64,000 nucleotides of DNA from Neoalteromonas arenosi. GTDB lineage: Bacteria > Pseudomonadota > Gammaproteobacteria > Enterobacterales > Alteromonadaceae. The stretch spans positions 248,001 through 312,000 of the forward strand of contig NZ_JAUCBP010000002.1 of the NCBI RefSeq assembly GCF_030362855.1, in the 5' to 3' direction. The notes beneath the pieces are model-generated. The model was not told the DNA's origin. It did not search any database and worked only from the letters and a program-made list of their open reading frames with translations. This document shows positions 25,825 through 35,347 of this stretch, one piece after another. The stretch's first letter is position 1. Every line of letters begins with the position of its first letter. The translations under genes and the position numbers were made by a program.

Positions 25825-26739
25825 TTAGTCCTTAGATGCGTAATAATAACCGTAGTAACCTGCTTCATCGTCAACTGACAATTGTGCTTTATTGACGATG
25901 AAACCAATCGCCATATCCGGATTAAGCTGGCCTACAGCATTGCGAATATCGACCATCTTAGACCGACCTTCTACGGTAACAACGACTGCTTGTCCCGCGA
26001 AGTTAGTCAGGATCGCCGTTTCGTTAATACCGATCAACGGTGGCGTGTCGATGATTACTATCCGATCTGGATAGCGGTTTGCAATCTCATCGATAGTATC
26101 CTGCATTTTTCCGCTGGCTAATAATTCGGTCGACAAGTGATGGCTCTTTCCAGCCGGTATTATTCTTAGTTTGTCGATATTCGTGTTGTACATCACCTCA
26201 GAGATATCTTCTTTTTCATCCAAGAGATACTCCATCAAGCCATCATCAGTCTTGATTTTTAGTGTTTTAGAGACATTCGGGCGCAATACATCAGCGTCGA
26301 CTAACAACACAGTTTTATCTTTTTCAGCGGCAATACTTAGCGCTAGATTAATCGCGGTGAAGGTTTTACCCTCACCGGGTTTGGCACTACTAACCATTAT
26401 GATATTAGGGTTAGTGAGGGTTTCGGCCAATGGACCGAATGCATTCTTCAATAGTTTGCGCTTGATCGCTCGATATTCTTCATTAATTCTGCGCCGGCTG
26501 GCATCGATTGAAACGAAACCTCGCTCTTCCAAGTCTTCAACGTCAATGTAAAGCTCTTTTTTATGCGAATTATCGCTTTGCTCAACCGCAGGTGTGGATG
26601 TCTCTTTTACCACAGGTGCTGAGGTGGTAGCCGTCTCATCGGCCTGCTCTACGCTATCAACTGGCTCAGTTGACGAGGACTCAGGGGCGACTTTTTGGTT
26701 TTTCTTTTGCTTACTGAGTGCGCGCTCTATAGTACTCAT
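25825..26739 (-). CDS. XrtA-associated tyrosine autokinase (BY-kinase)
   Basis: A 304-residue bacterial tyrosine kinase of the CpsD/EpsD type (TIGR03018). Residues 1-75 are a polar linker; Walker A SSAKPGEGKTF is near 115-125, Walker A' VLLVDADVLRPN near 145-156 and Walker B IVIIDTPPLI near 228-237. The C-terminus carries five tyrosines (Tyr295, 296, 298, 299, 300 in AGYYGYYYASKD), the usual autophosphorylation cluster. The start codon overlaps the chain-length gene by one base, so the two form the classical Wzz/BY-kinase pair, here as separate proteins. The LMW phosphatase at 54384 is the likely opposing enzyme. Confidence 0.93.
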   Translation of the reverse strand: MSTIERALSKQKKNQKVAPESSSTEPVDSVEQADETATTSAPVVKETSTPAVEQSDNSHKKELYIDVEDLEERGFVSIDASRRRINEEYRAIKRKLLKNAFGPLAETLTNPNIIMVSSAKPGEGKTFTAINLALSIAAEKDKTVLLVDADVLRPNVSKTLKIKTDDGLMEYLLDEKEDISEVMYNTNIDKLRIIPAGKSHHLSTELLASGKMQDTIDEIANRYPDRIVIIDTPPLIGINETAILTNFAGQAVVVTVEGRSKMVDIRNAVGQLNPDMAIGFIVNKAQLSVDDEAGYYGYYYASKD

Positions 26740-28316
26740 TAGATGAACCTCCCGAGCAAGTCAATGTCCATGATCTCTGCGGCCATGAGGACACCATAAA
26801 AACATAACAGTACACCGGAAGAGCATAAAAACACCAGCAAGCGAACACGCGCCGTGCGTTTTAATGACCTTACATCAATGTGACTCACTGCACCTAAAAC
26901 AGGGTAACCCGTTTCATTTGCGAGCTGTGTTCCGCGTATAAGTAATGGTGTTAATTGGCTAATAAAGAAGGCAATACCAGCGCCCGCCAGGAAGCCCACT
27001 AAAACCACTAAGGTGTAAAATATCAAGCGGTTCGGCCCCGCGGGTTTATTAGGAGCCATCGGTGGTTCGATAATGCGAAACTGAAAGTCTTCACTGGAAA
27101 CATCTGCGCGCTGTGATAGTTCAGCGGCTTCTTTACGAGATAATAGTTCTAGATATTTTTGTTTTAAAATACCGTAATCACGATTTAAAGCGGTTTGCTC
27201 AGCTTCAATTTGCGGCACTAAATCAATCTTAGCTCTAAGCTCTTCTATCTTATCATCGAAATCCTGTTCTCTTACGCGCAAGGACGCAATTTCACCCTCG
27301 ATTCGGCTGATTTCGCTGCGAATGGTCATGCCTAACTGACTCAGCTCTCCGGTACCAGAGCCAGAGGTTTGCTGTGATGCCAAGTACTGTTGGATTTCCT
27401 CTTCCCGCACTTGCAAGAGGTTGTCAAGAATCTTAGTTGTCTCAATCACATCAGGATGTTGATCAGTGAAGCGCAAACGCAAATCGTCTAATTTGGATTC
27501 TAGCGCTCTAATGCGATCGTCGTAACGGGTCGTAATCGCAAGATCGCTGCCGCTCTGAACGTCACCATTTTGTGCAGCGGCTTGGCGCGCTTCAAGTTGT
27601 TCTAGGAATGTAGCACGCTGCTGCTCTAACTCACGGATTTGCAACTGTGTTTGGTCTTTCTGGTTTCTAAGACCTTGCAAGTTCTGATAAAAGGAGCCTG
27701 CGACAGGTAGCAATTCTGCATACTTACGCTGAAAGTCTGCCAGTTGTTGTTCGGCTTGTGTCAGGCGGTTTTCATAATCGACGATCTGTTCATCTAAGAA
27801 TCGCGTTGCGGTATTAGAGTCGGCACGCGATTCACCTAATGCACCTTCAACAAACAAGTCTAGCGTTTCCTGCACAACTGTTCGTGCAACTACGGCATTT
27901 TCATGTGTATAGGAGATGGTGTACAGATTTTCTCGCCCGGTAGAAATCAGTTTGATATTGTTCGTTAGACGGTCAATTAAGGCACTATACTCAGCATCCG
28001 TTGTTGCCGTGATATCCAAATCAGCTCCGCGGGCAATTTTCTCAACGTTGTCACGACTGAGCAGGGTTTGCACCATCATTGCAATTTCTTGCTGAGGGTT
28101 GGTTTCAAATGCCAAGCCACGCAATACGGGTTGCAATAATGATCGCGTATCGACGAATACTCGTGCTTGTGACTGATATACATCAGGCATCGCAGCCACA
28201 TAGAGCAAACCAATTGGAATAATCAGCCAACTGGTGATCATTACATAGCGTTTCTTAATCCAAATTCCGCGCACATAATCGAACAATTCGTCGAAAGTGC
28301 CTTTTAAATCCTGCAT
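26739..28316 (-). CDS. XrtA-associated polysaccharide chain-length determinant (Wzz/PCP family)
   Basis: A 525-residue polysaccharide co-polymerase. The N-terminal transmembrane segment (about 27-45, TSWLIIPIGLLYVAAMP) is followed by the Wzz domain with QSQARVFVDTRSLLQPVLRGLAF, a long periplasmic coiled coil (about 170-400), a Pro-rich segment PPMAPNKPAGPNR before the second membrane segment (about 433-455), and an extra hydrophobic C-terminal stretch (about 492-512). It sets chain length and activates the BY-kinase encoded next, with which it overlaps by one base. It lies 15 bp after the export lipoprotein gene. Confidence 0.93.
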   Translation of the reverse strand: MQDLKGTFDELFDYVRGIWIKKRYVMITSWLIIPIGLLYVAAMPDVYQSQARVFVDTRSLLQPVLRGLAFETNPQQEIAMMVQTLLSRDNVEKIARGADLDITATTDAEYSALIDRLTNNIKLISTGRENLYTISYTHENAVVARTVVQETLDLFVEGALGESRADSNTATRFLDEQIVDYENRLTQAEQQLADFQRKYAELLPVAGSFYQNLQGLRNQKDQTQLQIRELEQQRATFLEQLEARQAAAQNGDVQSGSDLAITTRYDDRIRALESKLDDLRLRFTDQHPDVIETTKILDNLLQVREEEIQQYLASQQTSGSGTGELSQLGMTIRSEISRIEGEIASLRVREQDFDDKIEELRAKIDLVPQIEAEQTALNRDYGILKQKYLELLSRKEAAELSQRADVSSEDFQFRIIEPPMAPNKPAGPNRLIFYTLVVLVGFLAGAGIAFFISQLTPLLIRGTQLANETGYPVLGAVSHIDVRSLKRTARVRLLVFLCSSGVLLCFYGVLMAAEIMDIDLLGRFI

Positions 28317-28331
28317 GCTATACCCTAACTA

Positions 28332-28961
28332 CTAGTACCAAGCTTCAGGGATAATCACGATATCGCCTGGTAAAATATCGGTGTTTTTGGAAATATCACC
28401 TTTGCGAATTAGGTCATCAATGTCAATTTCGTACACCTCTTGTTGACCATTGACGACTCTGACTAATTTTGCACCATTGCCATCTGCGAACTCGGTTAAC
28501 CCGCCTACTTGAATCATCAGGTCTAGCAATGTCATGTGTTGGGTGTAGTTTACCGAGCGAGGATTTGTCGCTTCGCCGATGACTCGAACTTGCTCGCTAA
28601 AAGGACCCGAGAAATTATTTACACTAACTGTAACTCTTGGCGAGTTGATGTAGGTAGATAGTGCTTCTTCCAACTCTCGCGCTAACATAGTGGGGGTTTT
28701 ACCGGCTACTACAATATCTTCGACTAATGACGTAGTTACTTTTCCATCGGGTCGAACGATGAAACTGCCGGATATTTCTGGGTTACGCCAAACGAAGATA
28801 GTGAGGTTGTCACCGGGACCGATTAGATACTGATAATTGTTCACATCAGTAGTTAGTGAAGCCCTTGGCGTTGCCTGAGGCAGGGTGGAACTACTGCATC
28901 CAGCGAACAATAAAACCATGGTGCAAATAATTAAGTATCTAAAATGAGTGATCTTCTTCAT
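28332..28961 (-). CDS. XrtA-associated polysaccharide export lipoprotein (Wza-like)
   Basis: A 209-residue lipoprotein. The signal peptide ends in the lipobox LFAGC with Cys22 as the lipidation site. The Poly_export domain follows (YLIGPGDNLTIFVWRNPEI, about 46-64; IVRPDGKVTTSLVEDI, about 72-87), then an SLBB-type domain (VRVIGEATNPRSVNY, about 128-142) and the terminal ILPGDIVIIPEAWY. It is short, as in XrtA loci (TIGR03027), lacking the C-terminal outer-membrane helix of Wza, which fits export through the separate barrel protein. GGAAG before the ATG is a good ribosome-binding site. First gene of the export operon. Confidence 0.92.
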   Translation of the reverse strand: MKKITHFRYLIICTMVLLFAGCSSSTLPQATPRASLTTDVNNYQYLIGPGDNLTIFVWRNPEISGSFIVRPDGKVTTSLVEDIVVAGKTPTMLARELEEALSTYINSPRVTVSVNNFSGPFSEQVRVIGEATNPRSVNYTQHMTLLDLMIQVGGLTEFADGNGAKLVRVVNGQQEVYEIDIDDLIRKGDISKNTDILPGDIVIIPEAWY

Positions 28962-29110
28962 AATTTCTTCCAGAAATGTTTATCACATAGCTTAATGAGA
29001 GCACGAGTATTAACAACGAAATCTCAATTTTATTTGACTGTTTCGTAGTCTATATCAATTAGTTTGTTTATCATATGGCAATTGTGTTGATTTTTATCTG
29101 GAATTTTTAA

Positions 29111-30523
29111 ATGCCGGCACCCAAGAATAGGCAAAATAAACGTTCTAACGCCTTGGTGATCACTGAAGCACTGCTGATCGCGTATACAACGTACATTGCC
29201 AGTTTTTTTCTTACTTATTTAGATATCATGGCTGCGCCCAAAGTCGAGACCTTGATCGTCAACGTTATGTTAATAACCGGCAGTGCATTGATATGCTCGC
29301 TATCAGTTGGGTTATATGAAGCTAAACTGCGCGAGACATTCCGCGGCATTATTAGGCGTATTTTTGTCAGCTTTGCGTTGACTTATTTTATTGTCGAAGT
29401 TACGACCGGGGCGTTCTTTAGTACGTTGAATATGCACCCGTACTACTTGCCCAGTGCTATATCAATTAGCATTGTTACACTTGTCTTCTTCCGTTATTTC
29501 ACCAATCGCTTGGGCTTATTGGGTCTTGGTCGGACGCGTATCATTGTGCTTGGAGCGGGTGAGCGTGCGTCTATTATTGAAAAGCGCATGCGTCGTGATG
29601 TTGATCGCTTAGGATTTGAATTAGTCGGTTTTGTGCCAATTCCTGGTGACAACCGTGAGGCGGGGATTGTCAACGAAAAGATTATTCACGTTAAAGTCGA
29701 CGAACGCTTTCGTACTTTTATGATTGAAAACGATATTGAAGAGATCGTCATTGCATGTGATCAGCGCCGTGGCACGTTACCTGTTGAGGTTTTATTCGAC
29801 TGCCGATTACGCGGTATCGAGGTGACGGACCTTCTGGATTTTATGGAGCGTGAGACAGGGCAAATTGTTGTTAATTTGATGTACCCGAGCTGGGTAATCT
29901 ATTCCAACGGTTTTCATTCGCAAAACTATTTACGCGACGCACTCGATTATTCTCTCAATGCATTGATGGCGTTCTGTGTACTATTTTTCGTCTGGCCATT
30001 CATGCTTATCACTGCGTTAATTATCTATTTTGACGATGGTCGTCGCACAGGCACTTCTGTGTTGTATCGGCAAGAGCGGGTTGGTTTAAACGGCAAGTTA
30101 TTTTCAATAATGAAGTTCCGCAGTATGCGGCCTGATGCCGAGAAAGACGGCGCTAAATGGGCGACCAAAAATGATTCCCGAGTCACTCGAATTGGCGCTT
30201 TTATTCGCAAATATCGGATCGATGAATTGCCGCAGCTATTTAATGTCTTTAAAGGCGAGATGTCGTTTATTGGTCCTCGTCCTGAGCGCCCCGAATTTGT
30301 TGAGCAGTTAGTCAAAGAAGTGCCCTATTACAATCAGCGTCACAACGTAAAGCCTGGCTTAGCCGGATGGGCGCAGTTGAATTACCCCTATGGAGCGAGT
30401 GTTGAGGACTCACTGGAAAAGCTTAAGTTTGATTTGTATTACGTTAAGCATCAAAGTCTTCTACTTGATATGCTCATTCTAGTCCGCACCGTGGAAGTGG
30501 TGCTATTTGGTAAAGGGCGCTAA
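29111..30523 (+). CDS. XrtA-associated initiating sugar-phosphate transferase (EpsB/WcaJ type)
   Basis: A 470-residue membrane enzyme (TIGR03013 type) that would transfer a sugar 1-phosphate from a UDP-sugar to undecaprenyl phosphate, starting each repeat unit. Four N-terminal membrane segments (about 15-135) precede a Rossmann-like domain (IIVLGAGERASIIEKRM, about 144-160), a further membrane segment near 290, and the catalytic Bac_transf domain with FSIMKFRSMRPDAEKDG (about 333-349), the RIDELPQLFNVFKGEMSFIGPRPERPEF block (about 364-391) and KPGLAGWAQLNYPYG (about 413-427). It is divergent from the export operon and ends in a hairpin shared with the convergent deacetylase. Confidence 0.94.
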   Translation: MPAPKNRQNKRSNALVITEALLIAYTTYIASFFLTYLDIMAAPKVETLIVNVMLITGSALICSLSVGLYEAKLRETFRGIIRRIFVSFALTYFIVEVTTGAFFSTLNMHPYYLPSAISISIVTLVFFRYFTNRLGLLGLGRTRIIVLGAGERASIIEKRMRRDVDRLGFELVGFVPIPGDNREAGIVNEKIIHVKVDERFRTFMIENDIEEIVIACDQRRGTLPVEVLFDCRLRGIEVTDLLDFMERETGQIVVNLMYPSWVIYSNGFHSQNYLRDALDYSLNALMAFCVLFFVWPFMLITALIIYFDDGRRTGTSVLYRQERVGLNGKLFSIMKFRSMRPDAEKDGAKWATKNDSRVTRIGAFIRKYRIDELPQLFNVFKGEMSFIGPRPERPEFVEQLVKEVPYYNQRHNVKPGLAGWAQLNYPYGASVEDSLEKLKFDLYYVKHQSLLLDMLILVRTVEVVLFGKGR

Positions 30524-30534
30524 CAGCCCTTTAT
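30512..30534. terminator. bidirectional hairpin between sugar transferase and deacetylase genes
   Basis: AAAGGGC (30512-30518) and GCCCTTT (30526-30532) form a 7-bp stem with a 7-base loop that spans the stop codon of the sugar transferase gene and abuts the stop of the convergent deacetylase gene. The short T/A runs on both sides could give weak termination in both directions. Confidence 0.5.
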
Positions 30535-31532
30535 TAATCGATCTTATTTGATGGGCGCAACTTTTCCAGCCATGAAACGTATCGACAAGCATTTTGCATA
30601 TCAGTCGGAAAACTAAAGCGTGGAATAGTAAACGGATTCTCGTTCAGTGTCTTTACTGTCGTATAACCTGAAATTGCAGTGACACCGCCATGGTAGCCTA
30701 AATTCTGCGCAATCGTCTGACAACGCTGGTCAAAGTCTTCCGCCATACCCACCGGATAACAGATTGTTTTTGAGGGGCTCGCAAAATACTTTTCTATCAA
30801 GCCCTTTGCGACGGTCATTTCACTTTCTATTTGACTCTCACCCAAGGTGGATAAAGGTTGATGGGAGTGTGTGTGCGAACCAATATTGAGTCCGCTTTTC
30901 TCCAATGCTTGTAACGCTTGCCACGAAGTGGGTTTATAGCCTTTATTGACCTGCTCTTGGCAATCTGCATCAGAGCTAAGACGGGTAACACATCGTTGTA
31001 CGAAGTCTTCGCGCTGTTGTGGCTGAAGCTTCTTAGCGTACTCAGAAATTTGTCTACGAAATAGTCGCTTGTCGGTATACGGCTTTTGATTCCCACCGGG
31101 CACACCTAAATCACTCAGTGCAAACGTTTCAAGTGTCGACGCTTTAACTGCCGCGGCAATGCGGGCATCCCAAGGCAAAATACCTGTATCTACTAAGCTG
31201 GTAATAATAAATAACGTGGGCTGGACATGGTATTCCAGAAGAATAGGTACAAGCTCTGTGACTTGGTCGGCATAACCGTCATCAATTGTGAAACAGACGA
31301 AAACTTGATCTGTAGGTAAGGTAGAGCGTCTTTTGATCAGATCGTCAATGCTGATAAAAGCCACACCCGCTTTTATTAAGCTTTCCAGAAAAGTCCGTAA
31401 CAAATCCGGGGCAGTGCCTGTCAATCCGTGCTCACCAACAGCTCGGTGTAAAGTGAAAATGGTCACATGCTGCCCCAGCACTTTATTGACCAGTCGATTG
31501 AGAAACTGATTGAGCAGTATTGATGAGTACAA
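30534..31532 (-). CDS. polysaccharide deacetylase family protein
   Basis: A 332-residue NodB-fold enzyme. Motif 1 is FTIDDGYADQ (about 84-93; catalytic Asp and metal Asp) and motif 2 NIGSHTHSHQPLS (about 212-224; metal-binding His pair); the C-terminal ICYPVGMAEDF supplies motif 3. No signal peptide is evident, so it may act on a lipid-linked sugar at the cytoplasmic side. It starts with TTG at 31532; GAGG seven bases upstream supports this. It follows the PrsT gene by 21 bp. XrtA loci commonly carry such extra deacetylases; N-deacetylation of an amino sugar is the inferred role. Confidence 0.88.
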   Translation of the reverse strand: MYSSILLNQFLNRLVNKVLGQHVTIFTLHRAVGEHGLTGTAPDLLRTFLESLIKAGVAFISIDDLIKRRSTLPTDQVFVCFTIDDGYADQVTELVPILLEYHVQPTLFIITSLVDTGILPWDARIAAAVKASTLETFALSDLGVPGGNQKPYTDKRLFRRQISEYAKKLQPQQREDFVQRCVTRLSSDADCQEQVNKGYKPTSWQALQALEKSGLNIGSHTHSHQPLSTLGESQIESEMTVAKGLIEKYFASPSKTICYPVGMAEDFDQRCQTIAQNLGYHGGVTAISGYTTVKTLNENPFTIPRFSFPTDMQNACRYVSWLEKLRPSNKID

Positions 31533-31553
31533 ACCGCAGTCCTCGACTTTACC

Positions 31554-34301
31554 TTAAAGCGACGATTTTAACTGATTAATCTGCTCGCGAAGTTCCTCAT
31601 CAGTGACATTTCCTACACCATTGAGTAGACGCAATGCCTCTTCGTTGTCACCCAACATTCCCAGCGCTTTCGCATAGTGGAAGGTAATTGATGGTGTTGG
31701 TGTGAGCAAATAGGCTTCCGCAAATAAATCCGCAGCGGCGCGATAGTCACCAACTGCGAGCTCAATCTGGCCAGCGGTGTCGAGTAGCGACGGAACATCT
31801 CTTTTAATCGCTAAAGCGCTTTGCGCGATGTTGCGTGCTTTAGTGAGTTGATTGTCTTCGTATAGCAACCATGCCAAGTTGTTAGCAGCAATAATATTCG
31901 TCGGCTGTACGCGCAAAATTACTTCGTATTGCTCGATTGCAAGTTGTGGTTGTGAGAAAAACACCATATTTGCGAGCATGTTTCGGGTGTACACGTCCCG
32001 CGGGAATTCACTTACACGGCGCTCCATAAAAGCTTGTAGTTCTTCACTTTTATTTAGCCCTCGCATCGCGAGAATAATCGCCCGTGCATGAAACTGTAAC
32101 GGAGACTCAGCGTATACCGCTTCGATTTTTGGGAGGCCTTGCTCGAAGTTGCGATTCAGTATGTCGATGTGCCCTTGCATGCCCTGACCAACTAATGATG
32201 TTTGAAAGTCCTCTGGCATACGGTTGAGTAATTGTGCGGCGCGTGAAGCGTTCCCAGCACTAATAACTTCACGAATTTGCAATGCGCGCAAATTGATTGA
32301 ATTAGGTTGTAAAGACAAACCACGCTGGATTGCATCTGCCGCCTCTTCTGAGCGCTCAAAATTCTGTAAGAACGCGATTTGTGTCAACACAGCCGTTTCA
32401 TTTAACGGTTGTGCAGTGACCCAGTCATTCAGTAACGCTTCTGCGTCTTCGATCTTCCTTTGCTGTAAATAGGTTTCAACGAGTACCAAATACTGCTCAT
32501 TCGAAATGGGTGTTGGTGCGTTGCGTAAATCAAGTAGTTGAGGAATTTCTTCATACTCTCGGTTGGCAAGCAACGCGCGCGCTAAACTGACTTTTAGCAT
32601 TGTGTTATCGGGGGCTGATTGCAGCGCGCGACGCAACATAGCGATACCTTGCTCTACTTGGTCATTAGCCGCGTAGATGGAGTACAGTAGTCTCACACCT
32701 TGCTGGTATTCAGGTTGAGCTTCGACCAAAGGAGTTAGATAATCAATCGCAGTTTGTGTTTGCTGTTCCGCTAATGCTTGTTTAGCCAAGTAAATACGAG
32801 ACGCTGGATTCGTTGGTTCAATTTCAAGCGCGGCTAAATAGGCCTGTTTGGCTTGCTCCACATTGTTCTTAAAGCGCTGTGCGAGACCAATAGTGTTATA
32901 CCCCAGTACAACATCGTTGGGGGACTCGAGCAGTGCTTGGCCTAGTTTAAGCAGCGCATCAAAATCGCCTTGACGTACATATGCGTCAATTAGCCCCAGT
33001 TTTGCCCCCTGCAAAGCTGGGTCACTGGCTAACGCAGTTTTTAAATCTTCAATACCCGCCATGTCATCCAGTTGGATTTTCAATAAACCGATACGAGCAA
33101 CATCAGCGGGATCACTAACGTCGACATTTTTAAGCTCAGTTAGGATTTCATTGGCAGAGTCTTCGTTACCCGCGCGTGCTAGGCTAGTACCTAGCATCGC
33201 AGCTACGCTTACATCATCTACATCTAAGGTAGCTTGGTTACCAGTGAAAGTTTCAAGGGCTTCGGAGTCAAACCCCAATCGCAGTTGAGTAAGAATGAGA
33301 ACGCGATTAGCTGGGTGGCTTGCAGGCAAGCGAGGGGCTACACCTTGCAATGCACGATAAGATTGCTCGTAAAGGCCGAGTTGATAGGCACTTAAACCTT
33401 GAATAACAATGGCCGCGTCAGACGCGAAGCCCGATTGAATGGCTTTTTCAACGTACAGCTTAGCCTCTTCGTACTTGCGTTCGTTAAACGCAATCATGCC
33501 GCGCAATTGGTTAATATACGGTTGTTTGGGGAACTCTCGCAGCAAACCATTGACCACAGGTTTGGCTGTTGCGAACTCACCATTTTGCACCAACGCACTG
33601 GCGTAAAACAGTTTTGCTTCACGCGATTCTGGCTGTAATTCAGTGTAACGTTCCAGGGCAACAATGGCACTTTCAAACTGTTGGGTCCGCAAGCCTAATT
33701 GGCCTTTGAGTAGCAGTGCTTCAGTAAAATCAGGCAATTCCGCAATAATATCATCGAGCATAGCGGTGGCTAGCTCAACATCGCCACCCTGACTTGTGAG
33801 ATAAACATTGGCAAGTCTGCCGTAAGACGTGTCATACACGGCTGAGCGTTCAAAGGTCGTCATTGCAGCTTCATAATCTTCGATACCAGCTTGAGCTATA
33901 CCGACGTAGGTCAGATAGCGAGAGGCTGTTGGTGCTGCGAGCTCCTGAGTTGCTAAGTCAAGTTCTATAACTTCTTCGAAGTTGCCTAGCCTGATGTTAG
34001 CGCGAGCCTCATTTAATAGCATCTCGGGGCTGTTAATGCCCAAACGTCTGGCGCGTTCATACTCTTTTTGTGCTGATGCATAGTTTCCTAGCTGCAACAT
34101 CACATCACCTAACATTTGACGCATTTCGCTATTATCTGGATAGTCAACGAGCAGGTTTTGTAATTGAATGCGAGCTTGATTGTACTCACCTGCCGTAATA
34201 TCCGTTCGGACTTGTTGCATTGCTTGGTTGGCGTCGATGGCGGGTTCACACGCTTGTAAAAACGCGACGCTTAAAGAAACAACAATGAAACGCTTGAACA
34301 T
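31554..34301 (-). CDS. prsT: XrtA/PEP-CTERM system TPR lipoprotein PrsT
   Basis: A lipoprotein of about 915 residues built almost entirely of tetratricopeptide repeats (TIGR02917 type). I place the start at ATG 34301: the sequence GAAAGGAAAGG just upstream is a good ribosome-binding site and the protein then begins with a proper signal peptide ending in the lipobox LQAC (Cys near residue 18); the longer frame from 34325 would add eight charged residues. More than twenty TPR-like helix pairs follow, with typical spacing (for example AFNERKYEEAKLYVEKAIQSG). The family is a marker of XrtA loci and is thought to organise the export or sorting machinery at the membrane. It heads a two-gene minus-strand unit with the deacetylase. 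Confidence 0.92.
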   Translation of the reverse strand: MFKRFIVVSLSVAFLQACEPAIDANQAMQQVRTDITAGEYNQARIQLQNLLVDYPDNSEMRQMLGDVMLQLGNYASAQKEYERARRLGINSPEMLLNEARANIRLGNFEEVIELDLATQELAAPTASRYLTYVGIAQAGIEDYEAAMTTFERSAVYDTSYGRLANVYLTSQGGDVELATAMLDDIIAELPDFTEALLLKGQLGLRTQQFESAIVALERYTELQPESREAKLFYASALVQNGEFATAKPVVNGLLREFPKQPYINQLRGMIAFNERKYEEAKLYVEKAIQSGFASDAAIVIQGLSAYQLGLYEQSYRALQGVAPRLPASHPANRVLILTQLRLGFDSEALETFTGNQATLDVDDVSVAAMLGTSLARAGNEDSANEILTELKNVDVSDPADVARIGLLKIQLDDMAGIEDLKTALASDPALQGAKLGLIDAYVRQGDFDALLKLGQALLESPNDVVLGYNTIGLAQRFKNNVEQAKQAYLAALEIEPTNPASRIYLAKQALAEQQTQTAIDYLTPLVEAQPEYQQGVRLLYSIYAANDQVEQGIAMLRRALQSAPDNTMLKVSLARALLANREYEEIPQLLDLRNAPTPISNEQYLVLVETYLQQRKIEDAEALLNDWVTAQPLNETAVLTQIAFLQNFERSEEAADAIQRGLSLQPNSINLRALQIREVISAGNASRAAQLLNRMPEDFQTSLVGQGMQGHIDILNRNFEQGLPKIEAVYAESPLQFHARAIILAMRGLNKSEELQAFMERRVSEFPRDVYTRNMLANMVFFSQPQLAIEQYEVILRVQPTNIIAANNLAWLLYEDNQLTKARNIAQSALAIKRDVPSLLDTAGQIELAVGDYRAAADLFAEAYLLTPTPSITFHYAKALGMLGDNEEALRLLNGVGNVTDEELREQINQLKSSL

Positions 34302-34477
34302 ATAACCTTTCCTTTCTTTTGCCATTCACCGTAAAATACGGCAATTAGGTTGGCGGAAGCTTCCCTTAACGACTGTTCTGTTTAAGACAAAATCGTTTAT
34401 GATGCTATGATAGCTCTCTGGGGGCATTCATACATGTCCGCTACTGTAACCCAAGATGTAACAAAAAAGTAGAATAT

Positions 34478-35347
34478 ATGGCAAAACTTAATGCGATGAC
34501 AGTCGACGTAGAAGAGTACTTTCAAGTCGAAGCGTTTGCGAATGATGTATCAGTGGATTCTTGGGCGACTTATGAGTCGAGGCTTCAGGTCCAAATGGAG
34601 TCACTGTTGACAGTATTCGATGAAACAAATGTTAAGGCGACCTTTTTTACACTGGGTTGGATTGCTGAAAAACACCCCGATATCATCGCTAATATCGTCG
34701 CTCAAGGACACGAGTTGGCTAGCCATGGTTTTATGCATCAGCATCTTACCAAACAAGACAAAGTAACTTTTGCAGATGATATTCAACGCGCAAAAAAAAC
34801 GTTGGAGGATATCTCTGGGGTAGCCGTGAAAGGTTACCGCGCGCCATGCTTTTCGATTTCCGCTAACAATGAATGGGCTCACGACGTCATCGCTGAGGCA
34901 GGTTATGAATATAGCTCGAGTAGTTATCCTATTAATCACGATTTGTACGGTGTGCCCAATGCGCCGAAATCACCTTATTGGTTGTCGAATGGTTTGCTGG
35001 AAATCCCTGTAACTACATGTACTTGGAAAAATAAAGTATTTCCAGCGGGCGGCGGCGGTTATTTCCGACTACTGCCATTTGCCTTGTTCGACTTGCTCTA
35101 CCGCAACTCCGATCATCAAGCGGTAGCCAATTTTTATACCCACCCATGGGAGTTTGATCCAGAGCAGCCGCGTATTGCAAGTAATCTTAAGTCCAGTTTC
35201 CGGCATCATGTCAATCAGTCTACGGCGTTGCAAAAATTGAAAAAGTTATGTGCACGCTACGAGTGGACCACTATGCAACAGGCGTATCTCAGTGATGAAC
35301 ACCCTCGTTATGGTCAATGGTCTAGCGTAGCGAACGGCGACTATTGA
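34478..35347 (+). CDS. XrtA-associated polysaccharide deacetylase (DUF3473)
   Basis: A 289-residue NodB-type deacetylase with the XrtA-specific C-terminal DUF3473 part (TIGR03006). MTVDVEEYFQVEAF (residues 7-20) gives motif 1, ELASHGFMHQHL (about 75-86) motif 2, GYRAPCFSIS (about 110-119) motif 3, and FYTHPWEFDPEQPRI (about 220-234) the DUF3473 block. No signal peptide. It would remove N-acetyl groups from the polysaccharide or its precursor. It is divergent from prsT and its last 7 bp overlap the convergent acetyltransferase-like gene. Confidence 0.93.
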   Translation: MAKLNAMTVDVEEYFQVEAFANDVSVDSWATYESRLQVQMESLLTVFDETNVKATFFTLGWIAEKHPDIIANIVAQGHELASHGFMHQHLTKQDKVTFADDIQRAKKTLEDISGVAVKGYRAPCFSISANNEWAHDVIAEAGYEYSSSSYPINHDLYGVPNAPKSPYWLSNGLLEIPVTTCTWKNKVFPAGGGGYFRLLPFALFDLLYRNSDHQAVANFYTHPWEFDPEQPRIASNLKSSFRHHVNQSTALQKLKKLCARYEWTTMQQAYLSDEHPRYGQWSSVANGDY

